Positions 58,064 through 64,000 of a stretch of 64,000 nt of DNA are shown here, in pieces; positions within the stretch are counted from its first letter, which is position 1; the number at the start of each line of letters is the position of its first letter. This DNA comes from Oscheius onirici (lineage: Eukaryota > Nematoda > Chromadorea > Rhabditida > Rhabditidae). The translations under genes were made by a program, and so were the position numbers. The DNA is taken from the NCBI GenBank assembly GCA_932521025.1, contig OW051473.1, forward strand, positions 2,170,001-2,234,000, written 5' to 3'. The notes beneath the pieces were generated by a model that saw only the letters and a program-made list of their open reading frames with translations, was not told where the DNA came from and did no database searches.

Positions 58064-59402
58064 TCAGCATCGTATACTTGTCACTCCGCGATATGTGTTT
58101 TCGTGGATCCCATTGCAACTATTGTCCTTGCAGATTGGCACAAAATCAGAAAGGATTCTCCTCTTTGCTGCGAAAGTATGCATTTCTTTTGACGGGTCCA
58201 TCTGGAACAGTTCATATAAGCAGGAAGAATGAAAACCTGATAAATCCAAACGTGGTAACTGGGATTTGCAGAGCAGCTGAATTCGTACGAAATCTTTGAA
58301 AGGAAGGCAGTGGTCATGTCCGTCGCAGGAGGAGGCGGACAGTTTTCTTCACATTCAATCGTTTCCCCTTGATTAACTACCAAAGTCTTTTTGGAGACAA
58401 AACTGTCAATCTTTCCGGAGAGCACTTGGTTTCTTCCGCCACAGTCGTGTTCAATCCGTGTAGAAAAAAAATATTTGTCATCCGGTTCCACAAATTTCTG
58501 GCCTTTAACATCCACTACTTGCATTTTTGAAGTACTCGTTGCGTCTATGTTCAAATCCTTCGTTCCAAGAACACGTTTTACCCTCTCACTCCATGTTTCA
58601 ATGACATTTCCAGTGTGCTCCTGGATTTTTATTATAAATTGTTAGGCTTGATAGTTTACCGCGATTAGAGTAATGTTGAAGTTAAAATCAGGAGAAGGAA
58701 TAAAATGACCGGAAGAATCTCTCGTAGACAGCATGCATTGTACGTGGTACTAAAATTTGCTGGTTGGTATCGTCATCAACTGTAATAAAAAGGTCCGAAG
58801 TAGCGAATATACGATATTAGAGACCCTAATGATACCCACCGTAAAATTCAGCGTGTTCACTGGTCGTAGAATACAGGCTCCTTGACATTTCAAATTAACG
58901 GCAATTTCGAACTTGCAGTCCTCATTTTTCATTGGGCATTCTCGCATGATTTTTTCCTCGATCTTTTCTTCCCCGCAATTGTGTAGCATCCTGATCTTGA
59001 ACTCGTAGTTTTTATCAAAGTCATCAAGATCTTTGCCGGAGAGCGTTCGCTTCACCTCCTCTTTGGCCTTCCGGATATCACCGGTCTTAGCTGTAGACCT
59101 GTTTGAGTATCCCACGAAGTCATCTAAAAAACCATGCCGTCGTCCTGAAAAAATACTGTTGAATATCCCGAAAATTGTCTAACCTCTACGACAGTGACGT
59201 TGTACATAAAGGGGCCGACGGGGCAGAAGAGCTCGAACTTCAATTCGAAGTTCAATACTTTGGCACCACGACCAGCCAAGGGGTGAAGCTCCTGAGTAGA
59301 GAGAGAAGTGTCCAGGGCAGGATCATGACCATGTACACAGAACGTGCGATCAGCACAGAGGAATGACACATCCACGACGGCGATGCACAAAAATAACAAC
59401 AT
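58064..59402 (-). CDS. Secreted protein with two repeats of an unknown domain
   Basis: The signal peptide MLLFLCIAVVDVSFLCA starts at 59402. Domain A contains FELFCPVGPFMYNVTVVE, then VKRTLSGKDLDDFDKNYEF and MLHNCGEEKIEEKI. Domain B contains DFNFNITLIA, then VKRVLGTKDLN, KYFFSTRIEHDCGG and SGKIDSF. The shared order (N-x-T-x-hydrophobic, VKRxL-GKDL, YxF, HxCG, KI) shows an internal duplication. Cys residues and N-linked sequons fit an extracellular protein. It ends CKDNSCNGIHENTYRG... at 58064. Between domain A exons a run of six T at about 59126-59131 puts the frame out by one base. I do not know the family. Confidence 0.6.
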
Positions 59403-60389
59403 GAAAGTTGTTAATTCAAGCTGAGGAAATACTGAAAAATAAGGGGTTACTGGTGAAGAAGAGCATCGGAAAAGACTAAGAGAAGAGAAGGAGTAGCTAG
59501 CTTTCTTTCACAAAACGGCTTGGTTTAAGCAAGTTTTCTCATTAGTATTCACTTTTAGAAAGGAGACAAAGGAAAGAAAAAGAAAATGGGCTCTAGCTTT
59601 CTGTTCTCCCACATAAAAGAGGAAAAAACAAAAACAAGTGTCTCGATTGCCGCGTGATTTGCTTCTTCGTGAGGCATTGATTGTAATAAAAAAGGACAGT
59701 ACGAGCAAGTCAAAACAAAGCAAATTAGCATTCGTAACACTTGACAAAGCGGCTCTTTCTTGTAATCTTTTTGTTCTTGTCCATGCTGACTTCAGAGTCA
59801 ACAACATATAAACTGGGATACCTCTTCTAAAAATCTGCCATTCTACACCAAAGGTGGGATCTAAGAGTAGGAGAGTGGGATCTGAACGCGACGACACGTG
59901 CAGTTGTCTCAAACAGCAATATGAAAAAGCACAAATATCAAACAAAGTTTTTAAATCGGATCAGACCGTTGTTGTTTTCACGAGGAACTGTCGGTTCAAC
60001 TTCTCTCCAAGTCCAAGAAGTCATCAAAAGCTTTTACAATCATCTATTCTTGCCCAGGAACCTTCGTATTCTATCTGAGCACCTTTGTAGCTTAGTAGGC
60101 AAACGATTAGTTGAGATTCGCCAAAAATATCCTGCTCAACTTTCTTGGTACTCTCTTCATTAACAAATCCTTGCCAAAAGTCTGTTTTCAAGCAGAAATT
60201 GTCGGAAGATCCGCTTCACGAGGATCCAAAAGCTCCGATCGAAGAGGACATCAATAACATGAATCTGGAAGTATATTTTACTCTGTTACGTGTCAATATG
60301 ACATCAAAAACAACAACATGTGTCAATATGACATCGAAAAACGTTCGAAGATACACTTTGATGAGTAATCTCTTTCAAGGAAAAGGCCA
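59403..60389. other. Intergenic, no gene recognised
   Basis: Only weak frames. It lies between two minus-strand genes. Confidence 0.4.
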
Positions 60390-61524
60390 TCAAGCATCTT
60401 CGTTGAACCATCTGAAGAATATAATAGAAAAATTAAATATAAAAGGTACCTGTGGCTTCGAAGAGCGCTGCACTCGTGTCTCTCCTGTGGATTCTTACAG
60501 AGCATCTTCTTGGTCAGATCCCACACGACCGCAGATGGTTTTCGTTCTTCTTGAAATGCGAATTTCATAAAGACAATGTTCTCCTCGACGCATCTTTTGT
60601 GACGGTACGGGTGCTGTTCCTCATGCGATGCAGCCATCAAAAATGGGTTAACGTGGTTGAACAGTGTGAGGAGAATCGCGCCGAGTGCCCACTGGTCCAC
60701 CTTAACACGTAAATAAAATCCAATAAAAATGTACCTTGTAGGTATGTGGTTCACCCAGGAGGACCTCCGGCGGGATGTATTCAAAGGTACCAATGCTTCT
60801 TGTGAAAAACGCTTCGGGTGTGAAATAGGTCGCGTGACCGAAGTCGGCAATTTTAATCGTGTTGTTCTCGTCAATCAGAATGTTTTCCGGTTTCAGATCT
60901 CTGAAAACACAAAGCATTCGGACAAAGCAAAAATTCCAACCTATGACAAATTTGTAGAGAGTGAAGATGCTCAACGCCCTCGAGCACCTGGGCGAAAATT
61001 TCTAGGATGAGCTTTTCCGGCATCCCTGACTGGAATTCCTCCTTGTCTTGGAAAACGAATAGATCCGTTTCCATGTACTCCATGAAGAGATTGTGGAAGG
61101 GCATATCTCCTTTTGGCCCCTTGTAACCGAAGAATTTGACAATTTTTGGATGGGCGATTGCTTGAAGAATACGAACTTCCGAAGGATAGAAAGCCTCAAG
61201 TTCAATCCTCTTTCTGACAATCGGAGTTCCATCACTGGACTCGAAGAGATCAATCTGAAATTTTAGTGCTTACAGAAAAAACAAGTTAAATACTTACAAT
61301 AGCCGTCTCAGTGTTGAAAAGTTTCTTCTTGAACAAGAACTTGCGAGGATTGAACAAAAGAACGGACTTCGGTGGTCTGTTCATCCTTCCATCCCTCAAA
61401 GCAAAGCCGACCCTCTGAAAAATTCAAAATCATTTGATTGAAAGTAATGCCGAACCTGTGACTCAGGTGATACTTTCTTGGCGTTGAGTGCAGGAGCGGT
61501 GTTTTCCTTCTGCGATGACGGCAT
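60390..61524 (-). CDS. Protein Ser/Thr kinase
   Basis: Six exons from ATG 61524 (MPSSQKENTAPALNAKK) to 60390. The N-lobe lacks a clear Gly loop, but the beta-3 Lys is likely in GTPIVRKRIELEAFYPSE, with the helix Glu following. The hinge reads NLFMEYMETDLF. The catalytic loop is ICHRDLKPENILI, the Mg site KIADFGHATYF, the P+1 region GTFEYIPPEVLLG, then VDQWALGAILLTL, and the last Arg motif CKNPQERHECSAL. It ends HRWFNEDA. The C-lobe is fully equipped, so it should be active. The layout is CAMK-like but not assigned. It is the complete relative of the kinase at 55.2 kb. Confidence 0.85.
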
Positions 61525-63056
61525 GACGGATTCCCTTAAAAATTGTTTAAGCACTTGTAAACTGTTGCAAACAATAAGCGCGAGTTGTTCGCTTGACCCC
61601 AAAAAGCGGCAATATTGATTTTTACGGTGAGCTCATCACGCAATAAAAAATTTGCAAAAGTATCCCAACTCTTTTCATACCAGTAAATCGGCTGAATTAG
61701 CACAATTAGAATCCGTTGAATTTGTCCATTTTCTAAAATCAGATGTTACGGCTATCGAGTTGAGACAAATAGACAAAAAACGTTTGACAACGTTGTTGTA
61801 AACTTCTTGTAAACCTTTTCTTAAAAACAAAAAGTATATCGAACAGCATGAACAAGAGTGAAAAATAGTGAAAACGTAAATCAAAAGATACCTTTGACGT
61901 TTCCTGAATCTGCGAGCAACTTTAAAAAGCATGGTCGCCGGTGCTTGATATCCTAATGACAATGAAAAGGTGGTAGAAATTTCACTGAAAAGGACTGTTT
62001 TGTCAAAAAAAAACAGTAAAAAAGAGGAAAAAGACTGCGCGGTCACATAGGAAGCTCTGGAAAAGCTGCCGGTCAGTATGTTTACGCGAAGAAAGTAGCC
62101 TGTGATGAATTACGGGCAGTGATCGATTCTCTTTTGACCATCTGATTGTGAAATATATAAACCTCGCGCAATTTGAAAACAAAAAAGCCGCCAGTAGGCT
62201 GCCGGATATTAAGGCCGTCAGCGTCCCTCGGTATGAATCAGAAAGCGCGATGATTATTTCAAATCGTTCAAATTGTTTAGAACAAAAGATCGAGTCATGT
62301 TTCAAAACCGTTTTGATGACAGCATAGCCCAATCACAGCTACACTCATCAATTAGTCTGAGCTCATGTCGCGCATAGTCTGAACGACATATACTAAACTC
62401 TAGCTTGATACTTTTCAAACCTTTGTTAGTTTTGTTTAATGCAGTAAGTCTAGTACGGCGTATAAGGCCCAGATAACACAGTAGGATGACATACTGAGAG
62501 ATGCGTTAGCAAGTTTAATTCATGATGGTAATGACTTTGTCTTTATAAGACAAACAACATGACTTGCCGGACATCTGTCCATGGAGAAGAAAACTGCAGG
62601 TGTGTCTCTAAAGGGTCAGATCGCTCGTGTTTCCGAAAGATAATGAAACGAAACATTTTTTTAAATTCGATTGTTCAAGCTGTGGATTCTTCAAGGGTTC
62701 AAAACACTTTTTATATCCTCCCAAAGGCGAGAAAATTTAACAGCTTAACTTGTCCTGCGGATCCTGTCGTTTGGAAAACATGGATGTCACAGCCACTCTC
62801 ATCGTCTAACCCGGAGAATATTTACCGAGAGACTTTCTCATTTTTTGGTTTGCGTCTCCCAATTCTTGACCTCTATCTTTTTTTCTTCTTTCAGAAACTC
62901 CGTTGGAGTTTTTCTTTCTACAAAAAACGTACAGTATAATTGATTCATTAAAGAAAAATTCCGTACATTTAAAAGAGATTCAATGAACCCGAAGGGTCGA
63001 GTGGCAAATAAGGGCTTCAACCAATGTTATAAGATGTTTCTCTTCTAACAAACGTT
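61525..63056. other. Intergenic, no gene recognised
   Basis: Frames on both strands are short or hydrophobic by composition only. It should include the promoter of the kinase ending at 61524. Confidence 0.4.
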
Positions 63057-63704
63057 TCAGTGGGTAGGCTCACTCTTTACCAGTTTATGGTAACCGTACA
63101 AAGCAGCCGAAGCCGTGATTCCAAAGGCGAAAGTTCCCAACCACAGAGAAATGTTTGAAATCATGGCGAAAGCCAGCGTGGTTGACCAGCTCTTAAAAAT
63201 CTGATAATTTTGTTTTGTCAGCCTGATACCTGCACCAAGTTGAAGACAACAAACGCCAGAAGACTCTGTCCCGGAAAGTACTCCTCCGTAGCTTCGTAGA
63301 CACAGATATTCCAGGTGCCGTCGCTAAAACCGATCAAGAAGGCAATGAAGAGGATGATCAGCTTGCTAAACAAACTTTATTGAGAAAGAGAAAAATGATA
63401 CCTTGGTTTCCAGAGGGAATCTTCAGTAGTAGAGTGGTAGTGGACACCGTGCGGGAAGTAGAAGTAAATCAATATCGCAACCACAATTTGGACGAGTGAG
63501 CCACAGTAGCGAGCAAAGTTGGTCTTCGAAATGTACTTCCTCACCCAGAAGAAGGCCACGAAGCAGACTAAATATGTTTGCGTAGAAAGACAGCCAAAAT
63601 TACCAAGCATTTCACCAAATCCGACAAACAGAGCAGCAAGAGCCATGTTTTGAAGTCCATCACCTCCTAGTCTCTGGTAGTTGGACACCATTGATGGGAA
63701 GATG
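63057..63704 (-). CDS. UNC-93-like membrane protein, 3' part
   Basis: This is the C-terminal portion of a multi-pass membrane protein of the UNC-93 family (major facilitator fold; C. elegans UNC-93 regulates a two-pore potassium channel in muscle). The first visible exon, after TTACAG at 63705, has FPSMVSNYQRLGGDGLQN and ALFVGFGEMLGN with three to four membrane segments. The next has LIILFIAFLIGFSDGTWN, a strongly family-like motif, and LLAFVVFNLVQ. The last exon has SLWLGTFAFGITASAALY and ends SEPTH at 63057. The 5' part lies beyond an intron that reaches the window end. Confidence 0.8.
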
Positions 63705-64000
63705 GCTGTAAGTTACCAATTTTTTTTTGGGATTCTAGCGATTTTCGATATTTCAGGTGTTGTGCAGAGATAAACAATATACTTGGGCAACGCGACTCGA
63801 GTCGAGTTGAACTCGATTTGAGCCGCGAGTCGGCTCGACTCGACTTGATTCGATTCGAGTCGAGTCGATTTCAAATTTCGCGGGTCAAATACTCTTCGAT
63901 GAACAAAGAGAATACTGTCAATGACGAAAATCTTCTGCAATTTTCCGTTCGTTGAACCAAATAAGCTATGTATTAAACGACTCGACTCGCGAGCCAGCTC
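63705..64000. repeat. Intron with palindromic CTCGAGTCGA element
   Basis: From about 63785 the sequence is made of overlapping palindromic units (GACTCGAGTCGAG, CGAGTCGGCTCGACTCG, GATTCGAGTCGAGTCG), resuming at 63979-64000. TTGGGCAACGCGACTCGAG at its start resembles ends of hAT-type MITEs. The element runs off the window, so ends and target duplication cannot be checked. Confidence 0.6.

Overview
This window looks like nematode nuclear DNA. Genes are broken by many short introns (about 40-60 nt) with GT...TTTTCAG borders. There is a serpentine chemoreceptor of nematode type (Str-like), an UNC-93-like membrane protein, a nicotinamidase of the kind nematodes keep, and many small secreted or single-pass proteins I cannot name. 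I saw no bacterial operon layout, CRISPR array or virus. I reconstructed gene models by eye from reading frames, splice borders and codon phase; there is no transcript support.

Layout. 0-8 kb: three unrecognised minus-strand genes, a 512-bp hAT-type MITE with a perfect 8-bp target duplication, and a 5'-truncated non-LTR reverse transcriptase. 8.7-11.2 kb: nicotinamidase (plus strand) convergent with a Myb/SANT-like DNA-binding gene (minus). 14-23 kb: an Str-like chemoreceptor and five small or mid-size unknown genes, several with a signal peptide or membrane segment, followed by a CTCTCGACT satellite. 23.8-26 kb: a pseudokinase gene. 26-32 kb is repeat-rich: a decayed tRNA, a tRNA-derived repeat, a degenerate cathepsin B-like gene and an internally deleted non-LTR element. 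32.3-33.4 kb: a LHPP-type HAD phosphatase. 34-39.7 kb: small unknown genes and an intron-containing tRNA-Thr(UGU).

40.3-53.6 kb: a chain of phase-compatible minus-strand exons that reads as one very large gene. In protein order it has an unrecognised N-terminal region, a stretch with several AT-hooks, acidic repeats, a kinase domain, a pseudokinase domain, and a proline-rich tail ending in a SRWD motif like the UHM-ligand motifs of splicing factors. A decayed DD37D mariner element sits inside one of its 38-nt introns. 55-61.5 kb: two related protein kinase genes (one without a visible N-lobe) flank a secreted protein made of two repeats of one unrecognised domain. 63-64 kb: the 3' end of an UNC-93-like gene with a CTCGAGTCGA-rich palindromic element in its intron.

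The strongest candidate for something undescribed is the AT-hook/kinase/pseudokinase/SRWD gene. Whether it is one transcript or two is the main uncertainty.
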